DNA from: Vulgatibacter incomptus
Lineage (GTDB): Bacteria > Myxococcota > Myxococcia > Myxococcales > Vulgatibacteraceae
Reading direction: 5' to 3'
NCBI RefSeq assembly: GCF_001263175.1
Contig: NZ_CP012332.1
Coordinates: 1,857,501-1,921,500, forward strand
DNA length: 64,000 bases
Each line of letters starts with the position of its first letter. Within the stretch, counting starts at the first letter, position 1. Of the stretch, positions 1-9,332 are shown one piece after another. The notes beneath the pieces were generated by a model. It saw only the letters and a program-made list of their open reading frames with translations. It was not told the DNA's origin and made no database searches. The position numbers were made by a program, and so were the translations under genes.

Positions 1-59
1 AGGTGCACCGGGCGTGCGGCGCCAAATACGCTGGATCAGAGCCACCCGGCCAAATGGCC

Positions 60-1210
60 TTACACAGCGAGCCGAAACTCCTCGAGTCGCTGCCGTACCA
101 CGTTTTCAGCCGGCTCTCCGGCATCCTTCGCTTCGAGCATTGCCTTCAGGTCCTCATCCGTGAGGACCAAAATCAATTTCCCCTCCAAGAACCATCTCTC
201 TCGAATCGTGTAAACGCACGCCTTGTCTGCTCCTTTGCGGCAAACAATAATACCAAACAGTCCTACGCCCTCTTCCTTTAGATAGTTGGAAACCTGAAGA
301 GCGTGAGCCTTGGCGATCATCCCACTGTGGTTCTTTGCATCAACCACGACATAATCCGCACAGTACCTTTCGCGCAAGAAACGCCAGAATCCACCTTCCG
401 CATAGTTTGCCATGATGATATCACGTCGGTTGTGACGCGAGGAATCGGAATGCTCACTTCTTGGTGGGCCTAGAGCCGGGCAAAAGAGGTGCTCCAGAAT
501 CCGCTCGACCACTTTCTGGTAGATGGCCGCATCAGCTTTCCCTGGATTGCAATTATTCAAATCCGACAACAGAGCCTGACCACGAGGATATCCAGCTGCG
601 CCAGAGAGCGCGAAGAACATCGCCTTGAGCCACAACGGCTCAATCTTGTGCAACTGCGATGCAAACTGACTAACGATCCAATGAATATCCCACAGCTCAA
701 TTGCCCCAAAGGCTTTCGAGCTTCGGTGCTAACAGTCCCTGCGACAGCTAGGATTACCCTCTGCTTCTGCCTTCCCCGACTTCGAACTTTGGCGAGTCTC
801 TCGGTCATCAAACCAACAATAACGTCAGCCCTCGGTTCGGTATGAATACCGGATGCCTTGCATTCTATCCATAGATTCTCCCACTCACCATCTGGCCCTT
901 GGCGCTCGGCGGCAATGTCGAACGCCAAATCCCTCAGATTGACGTCATTCGACATTCCTGCGACTCGCACATTCCGATAGCGGGAGTCCGACTGGAGCAA
1001 TTCGGCAAGAGCCACTTCGAATTCAAACGATCGGATAGGATTCCGCTCTGAAAGCTCTCTAGAGCAGCGCTCGCAAACGTCCGACCGAACACCCAGTCGC
1101 GGATCATGGTAGGTAAGTACGCGTTCGGTCTCGAGGCCGCAAAGCGGACATTCAAGGTTCCTTCTTTTCCCGGATTTTGCCGTCGACACTGATACCTCTT
1201 GAGACCGCAA
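60..1210 (-). pseudogene. Zinc-finger protein with two restriction-nuclease-like domains, frameshifted
   Basis: Two overlapping minus-strand frames read as one protein of about 383 residues if one base is restored. The N-terminal frame (from ATG at 1210) has a treble-clef-like pair CPLC...CERC, then a PD-(D/E)XK-like core: an Asp in 'LAFDIAAER' followed by 'LWIECKA'. The second frame (to the stop at 60) holds another nuclease-like core, 'RRDIIM' followed by 'DYVVVDAKN' and a Gln-Tyr-Leu helix. The frames meet at an AAA run at 714-716: one extra A would join '...EARK' to 'AFGAIELWDIHW' without a break. Residues beyond that point in the upper frame look non-coding. Two such cores in one chain, with a zinc finger, suggest a DNA-targeting nuclease of a restriction or defence type, but the substrate is unknown. 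It may be a real pseudogene, a sequencing error, or less likely programmed frameshifting. Confidence 0.6.
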
Positions 1211-1499
1211 TCTTGACGGTCAATGCGTTAGGAATTCGCCTGTGGCCGACTATTGGCCAACCCAGAGAACAGGACCATCGGAAGCATGAGCCTCCGCTGT
1301 CGGTAGGAGGACGCACCAGCGAGCGAACTTCCTTCAGGAAAATGACCTTGCATCGGAGAAGGGCGTGACGGCGAGCTTCCCGAGGAAGAGGGCAAAGCCA
1401 TGGCGAGCGGGAGAACGTGCAGACGAGAAGCCCGGTGAGACGGGGGAGATGGCGGCAGCGTCCCGTCGGCCGTCGGCTACTCGAGTCTTCGGCCAAGAC

Positions 1500-2324
1500 T
1501 CAGAACGGCGTGAGCTGACCGTGGGTCGTGTAGGCGGTTATCAGGCCGCGCGACGCCCCCTCGACGACGCACCTCGGTGTCCCTCCGCCCGGAAGCTCGA
1601 TGGCACCATGGTTCTCGACGAACCAACCGCCGGCCCACGCCCGGACGCCAGGCCCCACGACCACCGGCGCCGGCGGGGAAGAGAGGGGAGCGAAACCGCC
1701 TACGACCGCGAAGAGACGTCCCCATCCCGGTCCCCGGCAGTCGTCGGGCGACTCCTCGGGAAAGGGGAAGTGGCATTGGATGGCCAGCAGGACCTCGGAG
1801 AGCTCTCCAGGGATTGCCCCGAATCTCCCGCCGAAACTGTAGTCCTTGCGCAGTACGGCCAGAGTTCCAGCCTCGGTCGCGATCATCTGCCAGTCGCCCA
1901 TCAAGTTGATTCGAGCCTCGCTCCCGACGGACACCTCGACGGGGAGCTCTCGAGGCCAGGTGAACCAAGCCTCGTAGCCCGAGGCGTCACGAACCCGGAG
2001 CCGCTTGTCCTCGACGACCGTCACGGTGACGGTGGCGGGCCAGCCGGAGAACCGACGGGAATCCAGACCAGCCGTCGCGGGGGCCTCTTCCAGAACCCGC
2101 AGCGCAGTCGCCACATGGTCCGGTGTACAGCGAGGCTCTGGGATGCGCGCTTCTGGATCCTCTTCGCCTCCCGCCGCTCCGACCGGAACTTCGCCTGGCC
2201 ACCCGCCTCCACCGTCACGCGTCCCACCCGAGCCTCCCACATCGTTCGCGCGAAGCGGATCCGCTGCCGTGCAGGCAAAGAGAGATGAGGCGAGAAGAAC
2301 CGAGAGGATCGTTGTCCGAACCAT
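1500..2324 (-). CDS. Putative secreted lipoprotein, function unknown
   Basis: A 274-residue protein. The start was set at ATG 2324 because it gives a clean lipoprotein signal peptide (Val-Arg-Thr-Thr, a hydrophobic stretch, then the lipobox 'SLFAC') and has GAGG shortly upstream. The open frame continues 26 codons further but without a signal-like N-terminus. After the lipidated Cys there is a Gly-rich, low-complexity linker ('GGSGG...DGGGG') typical of myxobacterial surface lipoproteins. The folded part follows, with several Trp and three Cys residues. No family is recognised. About 250-290 bp of apparently empty sequence lies on either side, so it is probably transcribed alone. Confidence 0.65.
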   Translation of the reverse strand: MVRTTILSVLLASSLFACTAADPLRANDVGGSGGTRDGGGGWPGEVPVGAAGGEEDPEARIPEPRCTPDHVATALRVLEEAPATAGLDSRRFSGWPATVTVTVVEDKRLRVRDASGYEAWFTWPRELPVEVSVGSEARINLMGDWQMIATEAGTLAVLRKDYSFGGRFGAIPGELSEVLLAIQCHFPFPEESPDDCRGPGWGRLFAVVGGFAPLSSPPAPVVVGPGVRAWAGGWFVENHGAIELPGGGTPRCVVEGASRGLITAYTTHGQLTPF

Positions 2325-2570
2325 CCTGCACCTCACGTCTCGAATCGATGAATGAACTTGGGAGCGGAACCGCGGTCCCAACTGCGATGCCGATAAGGCC
2401 ATCCCTTCCCCCGCAGCACGCCGTCGACTCTAGATGGTCGGGTCGGCCAGGCTCACGCCCAGGCTATTTCGAGCGCGCTCCCTGGTCAAACCCGGGGCTC
2501 GTCCCACCGAATCGTTTGGCAATTGGCCAACCCGCGAAGTTTCCATGGGCGTCGGGAAGTCCGAGCTCAC

Positions 2571-3194
2571 TCACTTCCCGAAGGCGTGCGCGAGTTGCCC
2601 GACGAGCTTGGCCCAGTCCATGTCGATCGCATCGTAGACATCAGCGGCTTCGGGCCGGGTGTTGTCCTTCATGACCTCCATCATCAAGGTCGCGTAATCG
2701 GAGACGATCACCCCTGCCTGCATCAATCGCGCAATCCCGAGCTGGCGCTTGGTGTCGCTGTAAGTCCCGCAGGCGTCGACGGCGACGTAGGCATCGAGAC
2801 CGTTGCTGATCGCCGTGAGCGCCGGGAAGGCGGCGCATACCTCGACCGAGAGGCCGGCGAAGATCAGCTTCGTGCGACCCATCGCCTCGATCGCCTGCGC
2901 CGTTCGCTCGTCGTCGAAGATGTTGACCGAGCCCCGGTCGAGGATCTCCGTTCCAGGCAGCGCTTCGACCAACTCCGGGAACGTTGGCCCCCACAAGGTA
3001 TCGCGCGCCGTCGTGGTGACGACGATCGGCAGCTTGAGCACCCTGGCCGCTTTTGCGAGACCGACGACGTTGTGCTTCAGATCGCTGGGGAACATGTCGC
3101 GCACGCCCGTCATGAGGCCGAGCTGGTGATCGACGAGGACGAGCCCGGCGTTCTCGGAGGTCAGAGGCTCATAAGGGCGATCCCGATCGAACAC
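2571..3194 (-). CDS. Isochorismatase-family (YcaC-like) hydrolase
   Basis: Cysteine-hydrolase fold protein of 207 residues, the usual length of YcaC. Visible family features are the early Asp in 'LVLVDHQLGLM', a Lys-rich central strand region, and the nucleophile-bearing segment 'FAGLSVEVCAAFPAL' with its Cys. These match the Asp-Lys-Cys triad of the family. The GTG start at 3194 is preferred because GAGGAGGAGGG lies about five bases upstream. The frame stays open to 3293, but that extension has no homologous character. Members hydrolyse amide or ester-like small molecules; the substrate cannot be told. It lies alone on the minus strand downstream of the AAC(3)-like gene. Confidence 0.82.
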   Translation of the reverse strand: MFDRDRPYEPLTSENAGLVLVDHQLGLMTGVRDMFPSDLKHNVVGLAKAARVLKLPIVVTTTARDTLWGPTFPELVEALPGTEILDRGSVNIFDDERTAQAIEAMGRTKLIFAGLSVEVCAAFPALTAISNGLDAYVAVDACGTYSDTKRQLGIARLMQAGVIVSDYATLMMEVMKDNTRPEAADVYDAIDMDWAKLVGQLAHAFGK

Positions 3195-3320
3195 GACACC
3201 CTCCTCCTCATGGGACGCTTGCCCGTTGGACGATGGGAACGCTGTTGCCGAATCGCACGGAACGACCGAAGCGAGCGCAGGATCGATTGGCAAGCAGGCG
3301 ATGCCCTGCGCGAGGCCCAG

Positions 3321-4151
3321 CTAACCTTCCGAGGGGTACGAGTAGGGCCGGAGCTCTCGCTCCATCCACGCTCGCCCGAAGCGGTGAAGTTGGTTTGCAT
3401 CCATGAGGACCGAGTCGGCAAACCCGACCTTCGCGCGGCGACCGAAACCCGCTTCGAGAAAGTCTCGCACAAGGATGCCGAAGTAGTCCCCGCCTGGCCA
3501 TTTGACGATGCCGTCGGAGGAATCCAATTCCTCAATGTCGACCCATTCTCGCAAGCCGCCTGCGAGCACCGGGGCCCGATAGACCACGGCGCGCTTGTAG
3601 GGCAGATCGGCGGCGTATTCCGTATGGTGCAACATGGTCACGGCATCCAGCAGGGCGCCAAGCAACAGCACCTTTCCACCGGCTTGGAGCAACCGCTCGA
3701 GGGCGAACCGGGGCCGTATCCGTGCTGGAGCGGGTGCTCCGCCGTCAGCCATTCGGCGGCGTGACCGACGGCCGCGAACGACGCCTCGGGATGGCTGCTG
3801 CGGAAGGCTCCCGGCCTCGTGCGAAGGTACTCGCACAAGATCCCCCACTCTCTGCACGCTCGCGTGGTCCGGGCCGAAAAAGCGGGACACTCCTCGAGGT
3901 AGTCCCGCTTCACCTGGTCCGGCCAGGCGCCCATTTTCGTAGGTGCCGTCTTCGGAGCCGATCAGCTTCATCACGGTCCCCGTGGGACCGACGACGTCCA
4001 GCACGGCATCGAGAACGGCATCCGGTCCGCCCACCACCCACCCGATCGCCCGGACGGATTCGTGCAGCATCACGACCTGGCCGGTCTCGAGCCCAAGTCG
4101 TCGAAGATCCGAAACCAGTCTCGACCGAGTCACGACGCGGTTCGATTCCAT
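3321..4151 (-). pseudogene. Aminoglycoside N(3)-acetyltransferase-like gene with two compensating frameshifts
   Basis: Full-length AAC(3)/YokD-superfamily homologue in which three segments lie in two frames. The N-terminal part (from ATG 4151) has 'LHESVRAIGWVVGG' and runs to 'SEDGTYE'. The middle part (3934 to about 3703) is one frame over and contains 'REWGILCEYLRT', 'SSHPEASFAAVG' and 'HGYGPGSP', all diagnostic of the family. The C-terminal part returns to the first frame with 'AGGKVLLLGALLD', 'HHTEYAA' and 'KVGFADS'. The breaks sit in homopolymers: an extra A in the run at 3934-3937 and a missing C in the run at 3701-3703. With both corrected the protein is about 276 residues, normal for AAC(3). 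As read, about 78 central residues are scrambled, so the product would be inactive. Either two decay events or two sequencing errors explain this. Family members acetylate aminoglycosides from acetyl-CoA. Confidence 0.8.
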
Positions 4152-4228
4152 CGCTCCAGTCTACCCCTTCGCGGGCTCCTGGTCGGACAAACGCTGCGTA
4201 CGAGGCCGGCAGCGCTCACCGTCCCTTC

Positions 4229-4594
4229 TCAACCTTTGGCGGCCTCCCCTCCCCCGTCCTCCATGAGCGCCTGGAGCTCGGGAGCGATCGGCATCTGCTG
4301 GAACATGCTGACGTTGCTCCCGCCAGTGTTGCCCATGGGCACCAGGCCCATCGCCGAGCCGGCCGCTCCCAGGGCAATGCGCACCACCTGGCCCAACGCC
4401 GCTATCGGCGCGCGGCGTGCCAGCTCCACGCGCATCATCAGCCAGTGGCTCACGACGTGCGGCCACACGAAGCGCTGTCCCAGCACGTGCGCCCTCTCGA
4501 GCTGCGCGAACGCCTCGTCCCAGCACGCCTTGCGCATCCGTGCGCGCGCCGTGTAGATGGCGAGTTCGAAGGCCTCCTTCTGCTTCCCATTCAT
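4229..4594 (-). CDS. DUF3703 family protein
   Basis: A small (121-residue) protein matching the DUF3703 pattern: an N-terminal helix with 'AFAQLERAHVLGQ', the His-rich 'HVVSHWLMMRVELARR', then 'GQVVRIALG' and a C-terminal 'VPMGNTGGSNVS'. Function of the family is unknown; it often sits near metal-resistance genes, but no such neighbour is visible here. Start ATG 4594 is chosen because TAGGAG lies just upstream and the length then equals the family norm. The same frame stays open for 51 more codons to a GTG at 4747, directly after a TAG, with GC-rich third positions like real coding DNA. That extension could be a remnant of another gene or a true N-terminal addition. Confidence 0.78.
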   Translation of the reverse strand: MNGKQKEAFELAIYTARARMRKACWDEAFAQLERAHVLGQRFVWPHVVSHWLMMRVELARRAPIAALGQVVRIALGAAGSAMGLVPMGNTGGSNVSMFQQMPIAPELQALMEDGGGEAAKG

Positions 4595-5036
4595 GGCGTC
4601 TCCTATCTTGCGAGTCGGGCAAGCGACCAGGTCGGCCGCCGCCTTGGCGCACAGCACCTGGACGACCTGCGCCTGGGTGAGCTGCTCCGGCGTCACGGTG
4701 TCGCCCAGCGTGGCCTCCTCTTCACCTAAAATCTTCGCGATGTACACCTATGGCACGGGGCCCGGCGGGCGCAGCCAGCGCGCCTCGGTCGCGAGGGGAG
4801 AGGAGAGCGCGCGAAGGACCCCGCTGCAGCGCCGCTCCACCCGCGGCCTGGGGGACTCGAGCCTGCAGAACGAGCTTCTCAACGGCGAGGTCTTCCCGCT
4901 GGCGAGCGAAGCCCCGTCCAGAGGGGCTAGGCGATTAGCGGCCGCCGCGTGCCCTTCCCCTTGGGGAGTAGGTATCGCGGTCTGGTATTTCCGACATGGG
5001 CGGCCGGATTCCAGGTCGTCAGAGTAGAGTCGAGTC
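4595..5036. other. Non-coding interval or gene remnant
   Basis: No convincing complete gene is seen. The part from 4595 to 4747 stays open in the DUF3703 frame and has coding-like codon use, so it may be a gene remnant. The rest (4748-5036) is a divergent region between the DUF3703 gene and the MepA-like gene and should hold both promoters, but no clear -35/-10 pair was found. Confidence 0.4.
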
Positions 5037-5822
5037 ATGCGAAAGCGACGACTTGCGGCGATGTCGGTCCTCCTGGCTGTAGCTCTCTGCGCTCCACTTG
5101 GCGTGGCGTGGATGCGTGTCCTCGTCGACGGTGACGGTGTGACGCGGAGCCATGGAACGGTGGCAGCCGGCAGCGTCGAGAACGGGCACGCGATCCCTCC
5201 GTGGGGACCGGGGTTCCGGACCTACTCGTTCCTGGGCTCCGCGCTCGGGCGGCAATATGTGGATGGCCGTGTCCGGGAGACGCTCATGGCTGCCTTCGCC
5301 GCGAGGTCGCTCGCCGAGGTCGGACGAGTATTCGTGATCGGCGAGACGGGCTGGCCCGGAGGGGGACGAATACGGCCTCACCGCACCCACCAGAACGGAC
5401 GAAGCGTGGACATCTTCATGCCTCTGATGCCGCGACGCTCATCTATCCCCTTGGTGAACACTTGGCCTTGGACCAAGTTCGGCTACGGGCTGGAGTTCGA
5501 CCAGGAGGGAGCGCTGGGCGGCGATCGCATCAGCTTCGAGAGCCTCGCGGCTCTTCTGCTGGAGCTCGATTCCCACGCGAGATTTCGCGGGCTACGTTTG
5601 GAGAAGATCATCATCACCCCCGAGTACGTTCCGCTGTTGCTCGATACGCCATCCGGTCGGCATCTCGGGCTACTCGCTGATCTACTTACCCGAAGGCCCG
5701 CATGGGTTCGCCATGACGAGCACATACACGTCGACTTCGGAGTGGACGAGCCGAGCAGAAACCAACCAACACCTTCGACAAAAGTCGACTTCCTCAAACG
5801 TTCGCCAGCGCCGCACAACTGA
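5037..5822 (+). CDS. MepA-like (peptidase M74) penicillin-insensitive murein endopeptidase
   Basis: A 261-residue exported protein with an N-terminal signal peptide or anchor (residues about 6-26). It carries the zinc-site pattern of LAS-type peptidases of the MepA family: His118 and Asp125 in 'HQNGRSVDIF' and the distal 'RHDEHIHVDFG' with His229-X-His231. The preceding 'WVRHD' also fits the family. MepA enzymes cut the D-Ala-mDAP cross-link of peptidoglycan in the periplasm and resist penicillin. The sequence is otherwise divergent (a long N-terminal part and a Pro/Ser-rich tail), so substrate preference is uncertain. The start was chosen for the signal peptide; the upstream ribosome-binding site is weak. 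It stands alone on the plus strand. Confidence 0.75.
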   Translation: MRKRRLAAMSVLLAVALCAPLGVAWMRVLVDGDGVTRSHGTVAAGSVENGHAIPPWGPGFRTYSFLGSALGRQYVDGRVRETLMAAFAARSLAEVGRVFVIGETGWPGGGRIRPHRTHQNGRSVDIFMPLMPRRSSIPLVNTWPWTKFGYGLEFDQEGALGGDRISFESLAALLLELDSHARFRGLRLEKIIITPEYVPLLLDTPSGRHLGLLADLLTRRPAWVRHDEHIHVDFGVDEPSRNQPTPSTKVDFLKRSPAPHN

Positions 5823-6003
5823 CGAAGACGTCGACTGTCGGACCGCCCAGCCATTCTCGCCGTCCAGAGTCCGCACGGCGCACCCATAGCCCCGACGAGA
5901 GGCATCGGTCTCATGCCGAAGATCCTCACCGCCGGACACCTGCGGGGTCGCCACGGTGCGGTCACGTTGGCTTCCGGTGGCTGGGCACCGTCGCCCCCAA
6001 AGC

Positions 6004-7101
6004 CTACGGACAGCGCAGATCGGCGATATGGCTGCAGAGCCACTCGTGGATATCGCGCCCCACCTCACGGATATGCGAATCCCCCTTGTCGTCCTTCCAT
6101 GAATGGCCGAGCTCCGAATAGCGCTTGTAGGTAAGCCCTGTTTTGCGTTCCGCCTCGAACGCCACCGCGATGGCGTCGGCGGATTCCACGGGAACGGCTT
6201 CGTCCTTTGCTCCATGGGCTACGAAGATCGGCGCACCGACGCGCAGCAAGTGCTCCATGGGTGAGGTCCAGAGGTGCGAGCTCCACCACTGGTAGCTATG
6301 CCCCCTCCACACGGTCAGGGACGAGGGCTCCGCTCGGATACGCTCGAAGGTCGCGCGCAGCTCCGAGATCGCAGCTTCAGTCTGCTCCAGGCCCGCGCCC
6401 GATCTCTCGAGACGGCGTCGCTCCAGGAGCATCAGCTCGTCGGATTGCGGCCACCCGCCACCACCCATGATGATCAGACCAATCGTTCCAGCTTCGTTCG
6501 CCGCGACTTCCGGTGCGATGGCTGCCCCCTCCGATGCGCCCAGGATGACGAGCCGCCCATCCCACGACGGGTACTTCTTCCTCGCTTGCGCCAGCACGGA
6601 ATACGCATCGTCGATCCTCTGCTGCCGGTTGTTCGCCGCCAGGAACTCCGGTGAACACCGACTGCCATCGTCCTCCGGCTGTACGCCGCGGGCTTCGTAG
6701 GCGATCACCGCGATGCCGTTCTCCGCGAATGGCTGCAAGTACGGAAGGCTCTCCGTGACGGACGCACATGCCGAGCCCTGCAGGTAGAGAACCGCTGGGT
6801 AGCGATCGGCCTGCCTGGCTGGCTCCATGAAGAGGAAAGTGATCGAAGATCGATCGTCCCGCGGAATCTCCGATATCTGGGCGCGAACCGACCGCTGGCC
6901 TGCGACACAGCCCGAGACCAGCAGCGCCAGCAGGAGGCAGATCGAAGCACCTGCCGTCGCGGCCCGCGAGAGCCTGGAACCATGGGGCCATGATCTGCGT
7001 CGGCGATCGTTTCCGAAAAACCGCGTCCGCATGCGGGTCAACTTCCAGAGGAGCAATCGATTTGCGACAAGACTGGACATCGACAGCAGAGGTGGCGCCA
7101 T
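6004..7101 (-). CDS. Lipoprotein alpha/beta hydrolase
   Basis: A 365-residue alpha/beta-hydrolase-fold protein with a lipobox 'LLVSGC' (Cys65) after a hydrophobic segment, so it is probably anchored in a membrane outside the cytoplasm. The catalytic triad is visible: Ser190 in 'ILGASEGAA', an Asp in 'AHGAKDEAVPV', and a His in 'ELGHSWKD'. The dienelactone-hydrolase/prolyl-oligopeptidase-like layout suggests an esterase or peptidase on small substrates. ATG 7101 has GAGG close upstream. However, the roughly 45 residues before the hydrophobic core are long for a signal peptide, so ATG 7032 is an alternative. It is separated from the patatin gene upstream by about 60 bp and could be cotranscribed with it. 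Confidence 0.75.
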   Translation of the reverse strand: MAPPLLSMSSLVANRLLLWKLTRMRTRFFGNDRRRRSWPHGSRLSRAATAGASICLLLALLVSGCVAGQRSVRAQISEIPRDDRSSITFLFMEPARQADRYPAVLYLQGSACASVTESLPYLQPFAENGIAVIAYEARGVQPEDDGSRCSPEFLAANNRQQRIDDAYSVLAQARKKYPSWDGRLVILGASEGAAIAPEVAANEAGTIGLIIMGGGGWPQSDELMLLERRRLERSGAGLEQTEAAISELRATFERIRAEPSSLTVWRGHSYQWWSSHLWTSPMEHLLRVGAPIFVAHGAKDEAVPVESADAIAVAFEAERKTGLTYKRYSELGHSWKDDKGDSHIREVGRDIHEWLCSHIADLRCP

Positions 7102-7163
7102 TCCTCGAATCCTCTCGACAACGGTCTCCGCACCGACTCCGGGACCGGGCCGACCCGGCGCTC

Positions 7164-9068
7164 CTATCCGCTCATCGGGCGCGTCTTGAGCTGCGCCCGT
7201 GGCTTCGGCGCCCGATGGGCCAGGGAAGGGCCCGAGCCCAGTGCGGCGGCCAGTTCGACGAGATGTTTGTTGATCTGGTTCACGGCTTTTCGCTGCGAAG
7301 AGGTGAGCCGGTAGCTTGGCGGCTCGGCGAGCAGCCCCTTCAGGGCTTCATTCGCTCCATCGTCCAGCTGCGCGAAAGCGGTAGCCTCTTGCGTGAGGGT
7401 GGCGAGGAGCACCCGGTACCGCACCCAGAAGTGGTTGTCCCACCCGCGGCGTCCCGTAGCAGGATCGAACTTGTCGCGCAGCACTTCGCCGGCCGCTGCG
7501 CCCCGCGCAGCCAGCCGCTCGATGACCACCGCAGGCATGTCGAGGTTGAGCCCGCCCTCCTCCTCCGTGTGGAAGATGTGAACGACACGATCCCGATACC
7601 CTGGGTACTTGGAGGTCAGCTGATCGTTCCAGCTCTGTGCCGTGTCGAGGAGCGCCCAAAGGAAGCGCGCCGCCGGAACGGCTCCTCCCTCGAAGCGGTT
7701 CCAGCGCTCGGCTGCGCCTGCTCCATTGCTGGTCGGCAGCCATACGTTGTTTCGCTCCGACTGCCCCAGGCCGAACGGCGGCACGCGCACGGGATGGTCC
7801 TCGTGCGCTTCGCGCAGATCGAGCGCGAAGGTCGGCCGCGTCGGCAGCAGCGCGTCGAAGAAATGGAGCGGCAGGTTCGAGCAGAGGCCGCCGTCGGAGA
7901 ACCAGCACCTCTCGAATCGGACTCCGTCGCTCTTGCGATTCGAGCTCAAGGTCCAGTCGACCGCATAGAGCGGCACCGCCTGGACGAGGACGGGAAAGCT
8001 CAGCGACATGCGGGCGGCGACGACGAGCGGAAGGTCCGCATCCCCAGGAAAGGGGAAGTAGTCGGGCGTCTCGGCTCCCTCGTTTGCCTGGTCGAAGAGC
8101 CGCCGCAGCTTCTTTCGCTTCGGCACGTCGAGCTGCTTCAGCGCCCGCTCGACCATGAAGTCCACGACGCGCTTGGGGAACAGCCGCTCGAAGTCGCCAC
8201 GGCGGAAGAACCAGTCGGCGCCCTTTTCGAACGGGAGCCGGTAGGGACGCCCGTGGGTGACGCTGGCCGTCATCGCAAGGAAGTCGATCCCTTGCGCTTC
8301 GAGGTCCCCCATGGAGAGGGGCGCGCCGCCCGGCGTCTGCCCCGCGAGCTCGTCGAAGAGATCGGCGAGCCATCGAGTCAGGCCGGGCGTGTCGCTTCGT
8401 TCGTCCACGTTGAAGCCGGGACAGAGGCCGTACCCGTTCTCCGGCCCGAGCGCCCGGTTGGCGCGCAACGCGAAGACGAAGGCAGCGACGGCCCCGAGCA
8501 AGGCCAGGAGCGTCACGACGGCGATGGCCACGCCAAACCATGCGAGCAGGTGATCGGCACGGGTCCCGATCCAGACGAGGAGCGCCGTCAGCAGGAGCGC
8601 CAAGACGAACGTCGCGGGCGCGACGTCGCCTACGGCCCGCAATATCCCGAGGCCCTTGGAAATCCGAGACGTTCGACCGAGCATGGCAAGCGCCAGATCG
8701 AAGACCGGCTTTCCCGCTTCCGTCGGCTGAAAGAGGGATTGCAACTGCGAGAGGCCGACCGATGATCTCGGCGCTCCCATCTTGGCCGGCAGAGCCTCCA
8801 GGCCTTCGAACGACGAACCAGCGGGAAGAATGGGCTCGGAAAGGCCTTGGCTCGCGGCCTCTCGCACCCGCTCGAGGTGGCGCTGCCGCCCGCACTCCGC
8901 GGCCGCCGCAGCAGCCGCCGCGATGGCGCCCGCCGATGCTCCGCCGATGCTGCGGAGACGGTAGCGCTCGGCGAGCCTGCAGATGGCGAGCGGGTAGATG
9001 ACGCCGGAGGTGATCCCGCCCTTCATCACCAGATCGCATTCGAGGTTCGGATCGGCGTACCGGCTCAT
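7164..9068 (-). CDS. Patatin-like phospholipase with internal membrane segment
   Basis: A 634-residue patatin-family lipid acyl hydrolase. The oxyanion loop 'KGGITSG' (residues 16-22), the nucleophile elbow 'GGASAG' with Ser45, and the catalytic Asp392 in 'FSDGGLCSNLP' are all present, forming the Ser-Asp dyad. Between them, residues about 150-202 form two strongly hydrophobic segments, which would tie the enzyme to a membrane; most soluble patatins lack this. The C-terminal 200 residues are of unknown fold. Patatins deacylate phospholipids; in other bacteria they serve in toxicity, lipid turnover or defence, and none of these can be inferred here. CAGGAG lies about seven bases before the ATG. 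The lipoprotein hydrolase gene follows on the same strand. Confidence 0.85.
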   Translation of the reverse strand: MSRYADPNLECDLVMKGGITSGVIYPLAICRLAERYRLRSIGGASAGAIAAAAAAAAECGRQRHLERVREAASQGLSEPILPAGSSFEGLEALPAKMGAPRSSVGLSQLQSLFQPTEAGKPVFDLALAMLGRTSRISKGLGILRAVGDVAPATFVLALLLTALLVWIGTRADHLLAWFGVAIAVVTLLALLGAVAAFVFALRANRALGPENGYGLCPGFNVDERSDTPGLTRWLADLFDELAGQTPGGAPLSMGDLEAQGIDFLAMTASVTHGRPYRLPFEKGADWFFRRGDFERLFPKRVVDFMVERALKQLDVPKRKKLRRLFDQANEGAETPDYFPFPGDADLPLVVAARMSLSFPVLVQAVPLYAVDWTLSSNRKSDGVRFERCWFSDGGLCSNLPLHFFDALLPTRPTFALDLREAHEDHPVRVPPFGLGQSERNNVWLPTSNGAGAAERWNRFEGGAVPAARFLWALLDTAQSWNDQLTSKYPGYRDRVVHIFHTEEEGGLNLDMPAVVIERLAARGAAAGEVLRDKFDPATGRRGWDNHFWVRYRVLLATLTQEATAFAQLDDGANEALKGLLAEPPSYRLTSSQRKAVNQINKHLVELAAALGSGPSLAHRAPKPRAQLKTRPMSG

Positions 9069-9332
9069 GTGCGCGCTCCTGGGCTTCGCCCGTCCGGATG
9101 ATCCGGGAACGAGGCGTTCGCGGGGCTCTGCGACAGGAGGATGCTATCGGACGGCTTCTAGGGGTTCAAACGACCTTTACAGCCTGTGCGCACCTCAGTC
9201 GAATCTTCGTCGTCACCTCCCAGCCGGCTGCGCGCAGCCGTTTCGCCGGTTTCGAACGGTTCGGCGGCCGGCTTGACGATCAGGCCAGCACCGGTAGTAT
9301 ATTTATCAATCTCATCGAGTACGGAGTTTCGC

